36,887 bases of DNA from Desulfocapsa sp. (GTDB taxonomy: Bacteria; Desulfobacterota; Desulfobulbia; Desulfobulbales; Desulfocapsaceae). Numbering within the stretch: the stretch's first letter is position 1; the number at the start of each line of letters is the position of its first letter. Below are positions 8,255 to 16,372 of this stretch, in pieces. The notes under the pieces were generated by a model, which saw only the letters and a program-made list of their open reading frames with translations, was not told the DNA's origin and ran no database searches. Made by a program: the position numbers and the translations under genes. The stretch spans positions 1 to 36,887 of the forward strand of contig JACDZF010000010.1 of assembly GCA_013426795.1 (NCBI GenBank). Reading direction: 5' to 3'.

Positions 8255-9352
8255 CTAGAGAGAACCGAGCTTGCTCTTGGCCTGGGCGGCCTCGGGACTG
8301 GAACCATAGGAGCTGATGATCTTCTGGTAGATGATCTTGGCGGTGTCCTTGTCGGAGAGCTGTTCAAAGGCCATGGCCTGTTTCAGCAGGGCAGCCGGGG
8401 TTTTCGCATGCTTTGGCTGAGTGGAAATGATCTTTTGATACTGGAGAATGGCCTGATCATATTCCTTCTGCTGATAGAGACTCTCTCCCATCATATACCG
8501 GGCCTGGACGGCGTTGGCGCCAGTGCCATGCTTGTCAAGGTAGGATTCGTAGCTCGCATAGGCGTTGTGGTAGTCTCCAGCCTCGTATTTTTTCTGTGCC
8601 TGCTTGAAAACCTCATCACCGGGTTCCGGTGTTTCCGGCTCCGCCTCATTTTTTGCTGCGGCAGCAGGTGCGGACGCGGATTCCGTCGCGGTTGCCTTTG
8701 CTGGTGCCGGAGCCGCTGGCGCACCACTTGCCGTCGTTGTCGGCTTCGCTTTTGCTGCCGGGGCCGGGGGGGGTGTCTGAGTGGTGGCTGGTTCAGGTTT
8801 TACCGGTGCAGGGGTCTTGCCTTTGACCAGTTTTTTCTGTTCTGCCAGGATCAGCGCGCTGCCCTGCGGCGTTGCTGCTGTCTTTGCCTTTAACTTTGCC
8901 GCTTCAGCCGCTTCGGCAGCGGCATGGGCCTTCCGCTCCGCCTCCTGCGCCCGTGCCTCATGGAGGGTTGCCACGCTGTCCTGTTGTTGTTTGAGCTGCT
9001 CGTTGATCTGGGTGATCTTGGAGTCTGTCTCCGAGCTTTTTTTGCTGACCAGTCCCTGAAGGGAGCTTTCCAGCCCCTTGTTCTGCTCCTGAAGTTGACG
9101 ATTGCTCAACGCGGTGGCCTCAAGTTCGGCCTTCAAGGCCAGGATTTCCTGTTGCATTTCCGTGAGTTGACCGGAAGAGTTGGCCTGTTTTTTCTGGATA
9201 TCGCCCACGGTATTGGCCTGCATATCCTCAAGCTTCTTGTTCACTGCCCGCAGCTGATATGACAGGGTCCGCACCTCATCCTGAGTGGCGCATTGAACCA
9301 GAAAGGGGGTTAAGGTGATCAGGACGAGGAGATGGGCAAAGGATTTCTTCAT
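8255..9352 (-). CDS. cpoB: CpoB/YbgF-like Tol-associated lipoprotein with coiled coil and TPRs
   Basis: A 365-residue envelope protein. It begins MKKSFAHLL and has a lipobox LVQC ending at Cys21, so it is probably a lipoprotein, whereas E. coli CpoB is a soluble periplasmic protein. Residues about 25-135 are a Gln/Lys/Glu-rich coiled coil, about 145-245 a Pro/Ala/Lys-rich flexible linker, and about 247-365 a TPR domain (FKQAQKKYEAGDYHNAYASY and two further repeats). CpoB couples the Tol complex to peptidoglycan synthesis during division. The coiled coil plus TPR matches YbgF, and the position after tolB supports it. The linker makes it longer than the E. coli protein. A C8 tract at 8766-8773 lies in the proline-rich linker and is in frame. 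Confidence 0.85.
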   Translation of the reverse strand: MKKSFAHLLVLITLTPFLVQCATQDEVRTLSYQLRAVNKKLEDMQANTVGDIQKKQANSSGQLTEMQQEILALKAELEATALSNRQLQEQNKGLESSLQGLVSKKSSETDSKITQINEQLKQQQDSVATLHEARAQEAERKAHAAAEAAEAAKLKAKTAATPQGSALILAEQKKLVKGKTPAPVKPEPATTQTPPPAPAAKAKPTTTASGAPAAPAPAKATATESASAPAAAAKNEAEPETPEPGDEVFKQAQKKYEAGDYHNAYASYESYLDKHGTGANAVQARYMMGESLYQQKEYDQAILQYQKIISTQPKHAKTPAALLKQAMAFEQLSDKDTAKIIYQKIISSYGSSPEAAQAKSKLGSL

Positions 9353-9393
9353 GGCATATACCTGGTAAGTGATAGTTGAGTGTCGAACATTGG

Positions 9394-9545
9394 TGAACGG
9401 GATACGTGCCTTTCACAGATGGTGTTCTTGTCAGGAAACAGAAAATAGAATCTCTCAGGCACTAACCCCGATGAGCGGGATAAGTGCCTTTCGCAGGGTA
9501 TTTTCTTGCAAAAAAAACAAGAAAATACCCTGTAAGGCACTAATC
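9394..9545. repeat. Tandem pair of 74-bp hairpin repeats between tolB and cpoB
   Basis: Two copies, 9394-9467 and 9472-9545, are the same length and spaced 78 bases apart. Both begin TGA(A/G)CGGGATA(C/A)GTGCCTTTC and end AGGCACTAA(C/T)C, so GTGCCT and AGGCAC form the outer stem in each. The second copy has a near-perfect inner stem: CAGGGTATTTTCTTG at 9493-9507 pairs with CAAGAAAATACCCTG at 9518-9532, with an A-rich loop. The first copy is less perfect. The right end of copy 2 supplies the tolB stop codon. No T-run follows on the transcribed strand, so it is not a standard terminator. It resembles a REP/BIME-type or miniature palindromic element; genome copy number is unknown. Confidence 0.8.
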
Positions 9546-10838
9546 TTGTTTTTTATATATCCAGCGGGGATAGGTCTGGTTGCCTTTCATGGAAAAAAGC
9601 TGCCGCTGGAAGGTGCCGTTCTTGAGGATGGCATAGATCTTTTGCGACCCCCCATCCCGTTTGGTAAAGATGATCTGCTTGCCATCCGGCGACCAGTCCG
9701 GCGCTTCATGATGTCCTGAATCCTTGGTAACCTGAATGGGGGTGGCCCCTTCGTCGGGAGGGGAAATGCAGATCTGGTAAGAACCATTGAGCAGGCTGGT
9801 GTAGGCAAGGAGGTCTCCCTTGGGCGACCAGACCGGCTCAACATTTTCTGTCCCTTTAAAGGTAATCCGTTTTACATTTTTGCTGACAAGATCCATCAGA
9901 TACACCTGCGGCTTGCCGCTTCGGTCGGAGACAAAGGCCACCCGTCTGCCATCCGGGGCCCAGCAGGCGGAAACATTGATTCCAGCCCGGCTGGTCAGCT
10001 GCTCCAGGATTTCACCTTGGCGGTCGAGCATGTAGAGGTCGGGATTCCCGTCCTTACTCATGGTCAGGATCATTCTCTGGCCGTCCGGGGACCAGGCCGG
10101 CCCCAGGTTCATCCCCTTTCGGCGGGAGAGGACCTGGGTGGTGGTGCTTTGATTCAGCTCGGTGATAAAGAGGTCCTGATTTCCCTTGTGGTAGGAGGAG
10201 TAGCTGAGGCTCTGGCCATCGGGGGTAAAACGGGGAGAGATGACCAGATTTCGATGGCGGGTGATCTGCCTGGTCCTGTCGCCCAGGATATTGGTCAGAT
10301 AGGCCTCCTTGGCACCGGAGCCGTTGGAGATAAAGGCAATCTGGCTATGGGCAACACCCAGGTCGCCGGTGAGTTCCTTGATAACCAGGTCACAGAATTT
10401 AAAGAGCATGTCCTGTCGCTGGTCCAGGGGGCCGGTATATTTTTTGCCGAGCAGGGTGCTGCCGCTGGCCACATCCATGAGACTTGCCTCAATGCCCAGT
10501 CCGCCGGAAGAGATGGTATAGCTGCCACGGACGATATAGTCGGCGCCGATTTGTTTCCAGTCCGGTGAGGAACCGGAGTAATTTTGACGGGGAATAATGG
10601 AGATGATGCCGTGGAACTCCAGGGCCTTTTCCAGGACACTGGAGAGATCCAGACCAATGGACGCCGGGCCGCCGGACTGGGCCGGGCCGGAGAAAGGGGG
10701 GACGGCCATGTTGATTTTGCGGGTTCCCGAGGCGGTAATATCGAGATAGACCTTCCCCTCTGCCCGGGCGGAGCCTGAGCCGTTGCAGAAAAGGAGGAGG
10801 CCGAAGAAGAGGATCAGAGCTGAACGGATCATATTCAT
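9540..10838 (-). CDS. tolB: Tol-Pal system protein TolB
   Basis: A 432-residue periplasmic protein with a signal peptide (about 1-26, ending SARA), a TolB N-terminal domain (about 27-165) and a six-bladed beta-propeller made of repeats such as SPDGQRMILTM, APDGRRVAFVSD and SPDGKQIIFTKRDG. TolB links the inner-membrane TolQRA motor to outer-membrane Pal and peptidoglycan. The length is close to E. coli TolB. It lies downstream of tolA after 131 bases. The stop codon lies in the end of a hairpin repeat, so the repeat abuts or replaced the original 3' flank. Its binding partner Pal would normally be the next gene but is absent here. The N-terminus has two close Met codons; the outer one is used. 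Confidence 0.93.
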   Translation of the reverse strand: MNMIRSALILFFGLLLFCNGSGSARAEGKVYLDITASGTRKINMAVPPFSGPAQSGGPASIGLDLSSVLEKALEFHGIISIIPRQNYSGSSPDWKQIGADYIVRGSYTISSGGLGIEASLMDVASGSTLLGKKYTGPLDQRQDMLFKFCDLVIKELTGDLGVAHSQIAFISNGSGAKEAYLTNILGDRTRQITRHRNLVISPRFTPDGQSLSYSSYHKGNQDLFITELNQSTTTQVLSRRKGMNLGPAWSPDGQRMILTMSKDGNPDLYMLDRQGEILEQLTSRAGINVSACWAPDGRRVAFVSDRSGKPQVYLMDLVSKNVKRITFKGTENVEPVWSPKGDLLAYTSLLNGSYQICISPPDEGATPIQVTKDSGHHEAPDWSPDGKQIIFTKRDGGSQKIYAILKNGTFQRQLFSMKGNQTYPRWIYKKQD

Positions 10839-10969
10839 GATGTGACTGGGGATGGTGAAAGGAACGTTGAACAGGAGAATCGGCGGGGTGGGCTTGAACC
10901 TGTCCCCGGGGTGATTCCCTCATGAGTTAATTTATTACGGGAACAATATATCATTGCCGGATGAAAAAA

Positions 10970-12049
10970 TCACTGTATTCCGCTTGGTTTAAACTTAAGC
11001 CCGATCTCCAGCCGTTGTTCCTGCAACGCCGGCGGGAACGCGGGGAGAGGGTTGGCGGCCTCCAGGGTCTTGAGCACAAACTGGTCAAAGAGTTTGTCGC
11101 CGGATTCCTTTTCAAAGGATTTACTGATGATCTGGCCGTCGCGGGTGACGGTGATACTGACGATGGCCAGCAGGTTGGGGTCCCAGGACTTGACGTCGGG
11201 CGGCTGCCAGTACTGCTTGATATGGCCGGTGATGGTTGCGTAATACTGGAGGTTCACTATCCCCATGGTCTGCGGGCTGCCGGTATTGGCCCCTGCCGCC
11301 GGATTTTTTGACGAACTGCGCTGATCGCTGCGCGCGTCTCTGGCGGCGGCGGCGGCCCTTTCGGCCTCTGCTATGGCCAGTCTGGCCTCGAGATCAGCGC
11401 GCCGGGCCTGTTCCCGGGCGGCAGCCAGTTGTCGCTGCTGCTTGATGGTCTCCTGGGCGGCGGCCTCTTTTTTCGCCTCATTCTTCGCCTCTTCCTGGAG
11501 TTGCTGGGCAATATTTTTTAACTCTTCCTTGCGAAGCTTGGTCTCTTCAACCCTTTTGTCCGGGATCTCTTTGACTTCTTTTTTAATTTTTTGTTTGAGA
11601 GGCTTCAGCGAGATGGCCTCAATCGGCGCTGGAGGTGGAGCCGGTTCAGCCTTGACCACTGGTTCCGGGGTGGGAACCGGTTTCTCGACAGGGACAGGGA
11701 TCTGCTTGATCACCTCCGGCTTGATGATCTCAGGAGCCTTTGGCGGAGGTGGTGGCGGGGTGGGGGCGGGTGGCGCGGCCTCCACTTTGGGGGCGATTTT
11801 TTCGGCCTGTTTTGGAGCCGCCTTTGCCGCCGGCGGGGCGGCCGGTTCCTTGCTGGCAGAGGGCTCCCCCATGCTGACCAGATCGATGGTGGTGATCTCC
11901 GGCAATATGGGCCGCTTGTGCAGCAGTTGGGGCAGAAACAGGGCCGCCAGCAGGGCCAGGAGATGAATGCCAACGGCCAGATTCAATGGCCATTTCCATT
12001 CGCCGGGCAGGGCGTGAAAAAACATCTGCTTCGGTGATTGTTGCAACAC
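10970..12049 (-). CDS. tolA: TolA/TonB-family energy-transducing protein
   Basis: A 359-residue protein with one N-terminal membrane anchor (LAVGIHLLALLAALFLPQLL, about 25-44), a long Pro/Ala/Lys/Glu-rich periplasmic region (about 60-250) whose second half is a charged coiled coil, and a C-terminal TonB/TolA-like domain (about 265-359: LQYYATITGHIKQYWQPP, then VTRDGQIISKSFEKESG). It spans the periplasm and transmits the energy of TolQR to TolB-Pal. It starts one base after the end of tolR, so it is co-transcribed. The C-terminal domain is of the TonB-C type often seen in deltaproteobacterial TolA proteins. TonB is the alternative name; linkage to tolB favours TolA. Confidence 0.88.
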   Translation of the reverse strand: MLQQSPKQMFFHALPGEWKWPLNLAVGIHLLALLAALFLPQLLHKRPILPEITTIDLVSMGEPSASKEPAAPPAAKAAPKQAEKIAPKVEAAPPAPTPPPPPPKAPEIIKPEVIKQIPVPVEKPVPTPEPVVKAEPAPPPAPIEAISLKPLKQKIKKEVKEIPDKRVEETKLRKEELKNIAQQLQEEAKNEAKKEAAAQETIKQQRQLAAAREQARRADLEARLAIAEAERAAAAARDARSDQRSSSKNPAAGANTGSPQTMGIVNLQYYATITGHIKQYWQPPDVKSWDPNLLAIVSITVTRDGQIISKSFEKESGDKLFDQFVLKTLEAANPLPAFPPALQEQRLEIGLKFKPSGIQ

Positions 12050-12050
12050 G

Positions 12051-12476
12051 TTACCGTTTTTCTTCGATGGGCTTGGTGATCATTCCCAGCTTGTTGAACC
12101 CCGCCGCTTTGATGTCGGCCATGACCGAGGCCACCAGCCCATAGGGGACGGCCTTGTCGGCCTTGAGATAGATGGGCTCTTCCTTGCCTTTTTCATCGAT
12201 CTTGGTCAGCTGCTCGCGGAGGACGGCCTGGGTATATTCGATCTTTCCCAGCATGATCTTGCCGTCCTTGTCAATGCTGACCATGACCGGTTCCTCCTTC
12301 TGGCGCAGGGAGTTGGCGGTGGTTTCCGGCAGATCGACGTTAAGCCCCTGGGTCATCATCGGGGCGGTCACCATAAAGATGATGAGCAGCACCAGCATCA
12401 CATCCACGAGCGGGGTGACGTTAATATCAGCAACTAATCCCCGTTGGCCATTGCCCCTGCTTGATCCCATTCCCAT
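12051..12476 (-). CDS. tolR: TolR (ExbD family) proton-channel subunit
   Basis: A 141-residue protein with a short cytoplasmic N-terminus, a single membrane helix (about 20-40) that starts with ADINVTPLVDVMLVLLIIFM and carries the essential proton-path Asp at residue 25, and a periplasmic domain ending EEKR. With TolQ it forms the proton-driven motor of the Tol system. Motif and length are typical of TolR/ExbD. It is separated from the tolQ stop by 156 bases, unusually far for this operon, and nearly touches tolA. Confidence 0.92.
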   Translation of the reverse strand: MGMGSSRGNGQRGLVADINVTPLVDVMLVLLIIFMVTAPMMTQGLNVDLPETTANSLRQKEEPVMVSIDKDGKIMLGKIEYTQAVLREQLTKIDEKGKEEPIYLKADKAVPYGLVASVMADIKAAGFNKLGMITKPIEEKR

Positions 12477-12632
12477 GATATTTGTATCCGCTTAGTCTGT
12501 TGGTTCTTGTAAAGGACTTCTGGAACAGCCGAAAGTGGGGCCATCGGCTTGCAATGTGACTTGTCAATAAGCCCAATATCCGAAGAGTTCTGTCCCAAGA
12601 TCGGCAGGAGAGCCTGCTCCATCCATGCTGAT

Positions 12633-13337
12633 TTACTGTGATCGGCTGATCAGATCGCGCTCAACCAGGTTAAGGAAATCCGTGGAAAAATTCTGCATCT
12701 CAGCGTCGATATGGGTCAGTTTGCTGGCGTAAAAATTATAGAAGATAACCGCCGGGATGGCCACCGCGAGCCCTGCCGCCGTGGCCACCAGGGCCTCGGA
12801 GATACCCGGGGCGACAACGGTGAGTGAGGCGGAGCCGCGCATGCCGATATCGTGAAATGAAGCCATGATCCCCCAGACCGTTCCAAACAGGCCGATAAAG
12901 GGAGTGGCGCTGCCGGTGGTGGCAAGGAAGGGGAGGTATTTTCCCAGTTCCGTGATCTCCTGCGACTCTGTTTTACGGATGGCCCGTTTCAGATTATCCA
13001 TGGTGGCCATCTGCATATCGAGGGTTTCCGATTGGGCGGAGCCCTCCTTGCGGTTGCGGATCTTGTTGATCTTTTGGAGTTCGGTGAATCCTGCCGAAAA
13101 AATCGCCGCTTCAGGGCTGAATTCGTATTCCTGAGCAGTTTCATAGGCCTCGCTGAGCTTGCTCGAAGACCAGAAGGCCTCAAGAAAATCCTGGGTGTCG
13201 GCCAGAACCCGTTTAAACAGCCGCATCTTGATAAAGACGATGGACCAGGAAACCACGGAAAAGACGAGGAGGATAAACATCACCAGCTGGCCGACCGGTC
13301 CGGCGTGGAAGATCATATTGGTAATCGAGAGTTGCAC
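12633..13337 (-). CDS. tolQ: TolQ (ExbB/MotA family) proton-channel subunit
   Basis: A 234-residue inner-membrane protein with three membrane helices: about 16-36, about 137-160 (FLATTGSATPFIGLFGTVWG) and about 170-195 (SEALVATAAGLAVAIPAVIF). These two C-terminal motifs are diagnostic of TolQ/ExbB. It partners with TolR in proton-driven energising of TolA, with a role in outer-membrane constriction at division. The start is GTG at 13337, preceded by a GAGGAA ribosome site, giving MQLSITNMIFHAGP. It is the first Tol gene in transcription order. About 180 bases separate it from the UGA-interrupted ORF upstream; a promoter is expected there, but none is convincing by eye. Confidence 0.92.
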   Translation of the reverse strand: MQLSITNMIFHAGPVGQLVMFILLVFSVVSWSIVFIKMRLFKRVLADTQDFLEAFWSSSKLSEAYETAQEYEFSPEAAIFSAGFTELQKINKIRNRKEGSAQSETLDMQMATMDNLKRAIRKTESQEITELGKYLPFLATTGSATPFIGLFGTVWGIMASFHDIGMRGSASLTVVAPGISEALVATAAGLAVAIPAVIFYNFYASKLTHIDAEMQNFSTDFLNLVERDLISRSQ

Positions 13338-13518
13338 GTGTTTGTTCCTCGGTGTGTGAGTTAAGGGGTAAGAGTGGGCGCGTCGTTCTCTTGCAGACTC
13401 AGGGTGTTTGTGGAAACGCCGGCAGGTTTTTTGCGTTCAGATGGACAGAGAGCCTGGGACTCCCTTGAGATACAAATCACTCTCAGCGGATGACAAAATA
13501 CCTCATTTCAATAAAATT

Positions 13519-13731
13519 TCAACCACCCCATTCCTTCCATATTGCTTCCTTCCAGCCATTCAGCTCTTCCCGGTATTCAGCCACTGCGACAATCATTCCG
13601 CACCCCGTGCAGACGGCCCTGGCGCTCTGTCAGCGGCCCTGCAGATGCACCTTTGGCTGATCACAGAAGTGGCAGGTGAATATGGGGTCGGATGCGGCGG
13701 ACGCAGCTGGTGGGCTGCCGGGATCCTTCAT
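13519..13731 (-). CDS. Small zinc-ribbon ORF with an in-frame UGA (possible selenoprotein or nonsense allele)
   Basis: The fabZ stop overlaps an ATG as ATGA at 13731, opening a frame that encodes 33 residues ending CHFCDQPKVHLQGR, then UGA at 13632-13630. The same frame continues with VCTGCGMIVAVAEYREELNG and ends WKEWGG at a TGA at 13521-13519. Read through, it is a 70-residue-class protein with CHFC at 20-23 and CTGC at 41-44, a zinc-ribbon arrangement, followed by an amphipathic helix. Neither half alone makes a complete zinc site. Starting 17 bases after the UGA, CTGCAC-GGG-GTGCGG (13612-13598) can form a 6-bp stem with a GGG loop, at the distance where bacterial SECIS elements occur. A simple nonsense mutation (from CGA or TGG) is equally possible. 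I do not recognise the family. Confidence 0.5.
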
Positions 13732-14174
13732 GGCCGCGGGATCGATGCCATGGCACAGGAAAAATCCACCTGAACGGCAACTTTTTCCTGCACCCGCAAA
13801 ATTCCCTTGAGAAACCAGGAACCGGCAACCTTTTCCTTGAGATTGACCTGCATCTGGATGATGCTGCCCGGTCCCACCGGCCGTTTAAAGCGGGCTCCCT
13901 CAATGCGGGTGAGGACCGGGACGCCATGGGCAATATTCTGCTCATCCTGGAGCATCCTCGCTATGAGCAGGGCCCCGGTCTGAAACAGGGCCTCGCAGAG
14001 AATGACCCCGGGCAGGATGGGATGCTCCGGGTAGTGTCCCTGAAAGATGTCAAGGTCTTCAGGGATGGTTTTCTCCGCCACCATGATCCCCTCCTCATAA
14101 CTGACAATTCTGTCGATCCAGAGAAAGGGCGGGCGATGGGGGATCAGTGCGGTGACACGCGGGTCAATATTCAT
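13728..14174 (-). CDS. FabZ-like 3-hydroxyacyl-ACP dehydratase (hotdog fold)
   Basis: A 148-residue hotdog-fold protein with the FabZ signatures LIPHRPPFLWIDRI near 10-23 and FQGHYPEHPILPGVILCEAL at 45-63. The catalytic His47 and Glu61 are both present. It would dehydrate 3-hydroxyacyl-ACP to trans-2-enoyl-ACP. It lies seven bases after the FabG-like gene and overlaps the following zinc-ribbon ORF by four bases, so it belongs to the ketosynthase operon rather than to housekeeping fatty-acid synthesis. A symbol is withheld because it is probably a cluster-dedicated paralogue. The dehydratase could act on every extension cycle, and with no enoyl reductase nearby that would favour an unsaturated product; this is inference. 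Confidence 0.88.
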   Translation of the reverse strand: MNIDPRVTALIPHRPPFLWIDRIVSYEEGIMVAEKTIPEDLDIFQGHYPEHPILPGVILCEALFQTGALLIARMLQDEQNIAHGVPVLTRIEGARFKRPVGPGSIIQMQVNLKEKVAGSWFLKGILRVQEKVAVQVDFSCAMASIPRP

Positions 14175-14180
14175 GCTTCT

Positions 14181-14921
14181 TTATAAGCCTCCGTTGACTT
14201 CAAGGACGGTGCCGGTGATATAGGATGCCTGCGGCCCGGCCAGAAACAGGACCGCTTCCGCCACCTCTTCCGCGGTGCCGAAACGGCGCATGGGCACCAT
14301 ATTTTTGTAGAGGGCCAGTTGTTCCGCGCTCAGGTCATCGAGGAACTCGGTGGCGATAAATCCTGGTGAAACACAGTTGACGGTGATCTTTTTGCGGGCG
14401 GTTTCCTTGGCAAGGGTTCTGGTCATGCCGATCTGGCCGGCCTTGGAGGCGGCGTAGTTGGCCTGACCGGTGAAGCCGAGATGGGCCACCGGCGAGGTGA
14501 TATTGATGATCCGCCCGTACTTCTGCTTCATCATCAGCAGCACCGCCTGCTTCGACATATAAAAGGTGCCGCTGAGGTTGACATCAATGACCTGCTGCCA
14601 ACTTTCGTCATCCATCAGGGCGAGGAGCCCGTCCCGGCGGATTCCGGCATTGTTGACGAGGATGTCAATGGTGTTGAACTGCTCTTCCACCCCCTGGAAG
14701 AAGGCCTCCACCTGGCGGCTGTCGGCGACATTGCATTGATGGAGCTGCAAGCGGCCAGCAAAGGGCTCGCATTCCCGGATAAAGGCTGATGCCGCAGCAT
14801 CGTTGCCGCCATAAATACCAAGCACCTGCGCCCCTTGTCTGAGAAAGGCCAGGCTGATGGCCCGTCCAATACCCCGGCTGGCACCGGTGATTACAACTTT
14901 CTGATCGATGAATGTGGTCAT
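14181..14921 (-). CDS. FabG-like 3-ketoacyl-ACP reductase (SDR)
   Basis: A 246-residue classical short-chain dehydrogenase. It shows the cofactor motif TGASRGIG at 12-19, NNAG at 90-93, and the catalytic Ser143, Tyr156 and Lys160 (YAASK). The C-terminus (SYITGTVLEVNGGL) is typical of FabG. It would reduce the 3-ketoacyl-ACP made by the neighbouring ketosynthase to the 3-hydroxy form used by the FabZ-like enzyme. It lies 21 bases after the second FAD oxidoreductase gene and 6 bases before the dehydratase gene, consistent with one transcript. All catalytic residues are intact. It is probably a pathway-specific copy. Confidence 0.9.
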   Translation of the reverse strand: MTTFIDQKVVITGASRGIGRAISLAFLRQGAQVLGIYGGNDAAASAFIRECEPFAGRLQLHQCNVADSRQVEAFFQGVEEQFNTIDILVNNAGIRRDGLLALMDDESWQQVIDVNLSGTFYMSKQAVLLMMKQKYGRIINITSPVAHLGFTGQANYAASKAGQIGMTRTLAKETARKKITVNCVSPGFIATEFLDDLSAEQLALYKNMVPMRRFGTAEEVAEAVLFLAGPQASYITGTVLEVNGGL

Positions 14922-14942
14922 TATTTTTGCAAATATTTCTGG

Positions 14943-16349
14943 TTAGAGACTGCGGACATACCCGTCAACATCATTGGCGACAATGACCCCGTAATTGATG
15001 GCGCCAAGCCAGCCGGACATGATGATACCCACGGAACCGACATGGAAAAGGCCGCCCACCTCCTTGAAGATGGAACGGGAAACGGCAAGGCCCTCAAACT
15101 TGGTGCCAAAGGAGGTGCCGCGAGTATGCAGGGTGTAACGGTTAAAGGTCCTGGGCGTTGCCGCCTCAAGCCAGTCGATCTGATCCTCAATATCAGGGTA
15201 ATACCGGTTCAAATCCACCAGGGTTCGCTCGATAAGGGCCTGTTTTTCAGTGTCGTAGGCTTCCTGGGAGAGGGCGCTCCAGTCTTCAAAACGACTGTTC
15301 ATCGAGGCAACGATGGTGTGGCGGTCATGCCCCGGCCGGGTTTTGGGGGAGTAGATCGAGAAGGTCTTGGAACGGGTGTGCAGGTCGAGAAGCTCGGAAG
15401 AGTCGAAGACAGGGGCGGTGGAGGTAAACAGAAGATCACCTTTCTCCTCGATGAGGGCCCCTGGTTTCAAGCCGATATAGACCTGGCAGCTGGAGTTGTT
15501 GACCCGGATGGCATCGGCCTTTGCCAGGAAATCGGAGGAGAAGGCGTCCCGCCCCGCCAGATCCTGAATGGTGTTGGTGATGCCGCTGTTGGACACCACG
15601 GCCGGGGCAATGATGGTTCTTCCGCCCGCCTCGACGCCTCGCACTCGGCCCTTTTCGACAATGATCCGGTCCACCCTGGCTTTGGTGCAGATGGTGACGC
15701 CATGGTGCTGGAGATCCTCGGTCATCAAACCGATGAGCTTATCGGTACCGCCTTCGAAGGTGAAGACCCCCCTGTTCATAAAGTTGGAAAAGACGATGCC
15801 ATAGGTGATGGCCGGATCATCCAGAGTGGAGCCGTTGGCGTAGGTGATGGGCTCCATCAGCAGACGATGGACATCGCTGCGGCCGGGAAAAAATTCCTCA
15901 AACAGCTCGCGGGTGGTCATGGTCTGGTCATCGTAAAAATTCATCCCCGCCACGGTGCTGAAAAAGCGGTCGATGATGGTCTGCGGGATCCTGAACTTGC
16001 GGTTTAGCAGGGCCGTGAAGTCGAGGCGGTCAAAGGTCGTTTTCAACGAAAACTGGGGATTGTCAAAGACGATATCCTTGAGCTGAACAATGGACTGGGT
16101 AATCTCTCTGGTCCAGTATTTTTTGCAGGTCTTGACCATGCCGTAGGGAAAGCCGTGCAGGGAGACATCAAAAATATGGCCTTTGCGTTGAAACCAGGTG
16201 GCCAGTCCCCCCAACTGGTGATGAAATTCCAGGAGCAGCACCTTGTGGCCGCAATAGGCAAGACGCTTGGCGGTGGTCAGTCCGCCCAGGCCGGAGCCGA
16301 TAACAATAACATCATAACGGTCGGCCGCAGTATCTAAAGAGAAAGACAT
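14943..16349 (-). CDS. CrtI/phytoene-desaturase-like FAD oxidoreductase (second of pair)
   Basis: A 468-residue flavoprotein of the CrtI/RetSat/amine-oxidase class. The N-terminal dinucleotide motif [18 protein letters not shown] is at about 14-31, followed by [13 protein letters not shown]; near the C-terminus, [18 protein letters not shown] matches the second FAD-contact region. Relatives desaturate, saturate or isomerise carotenoids and retinoids. Here the partner genes are fatty-acid-like, so an ACP-bound or free acyl chain is the likelier substrate. It is not obviously a carotenoid enzyme, because no crtB or crtE gene is near. It follows the other FAD oxidoreductase gene by 23 bases. Similar CrtI-like genes occur, from memory, in the gene sets proposed for ladderane synthesis in anammox bacteria. 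Confidence 0.85.
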   Translation of the reverse strand: MSFSLDTAADRYDVIVIGSGLGGLTTAKRLAYCGHKVLLLEFHHQLGGLATWFQRKGHIFDVSLHGFPYGMVKTCKKYWTREITQSIVQLKDIVFDNPQFSLKTTFDRLDFTALLNRKFRIPQTIIDRFFSTVAGMNFYDDQTMTTRELFEEFFPGRSDVHRLLMEPITYANGSTLDDPAITYGIVFSNFMNRGVFTFEGGTDKLIGLMTEDLQHHGVTICTKARVDRIIVEKGRVRGVEAGGRTIIAPAVVSNSGITNTIQDLAGRDAFSSDFLAKADAIRVNNSSCQVYIGLKPGALIEEKGDLLFTSTAPVFDSSELLDLHTRSKTFSIYSPKTRPGHDRHTIVASMNSRFEDWSALSQEAYDTEKQALIERTLVDLNRYYPDIEDQIDWLEAATPRTFNRYTLHTRGTSFGTKFEGLAVSRSIFKEVGGLFHVGSVGIIMSGWLGAINYGVIVANDVDGYVRSL

Positions 16350-16372
16350 GGAGTTGTTTCTATCGGTTTTGG

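Noticed and set aside
10860-10935. A tRNA-like stretch between tolA and tolB (a segment resembling a T-arm)
   Set aside because: No acceptor stem, anticodon arm or CCA end could be drawn.
12477-12632. A possible small gene in the 156-base tolQ-tolR gap
   Set aside because: The only frame through it lacks a ribosome site and any motif; a 6-bp stem at 12529-12551 is too weak to call a regulatory element.
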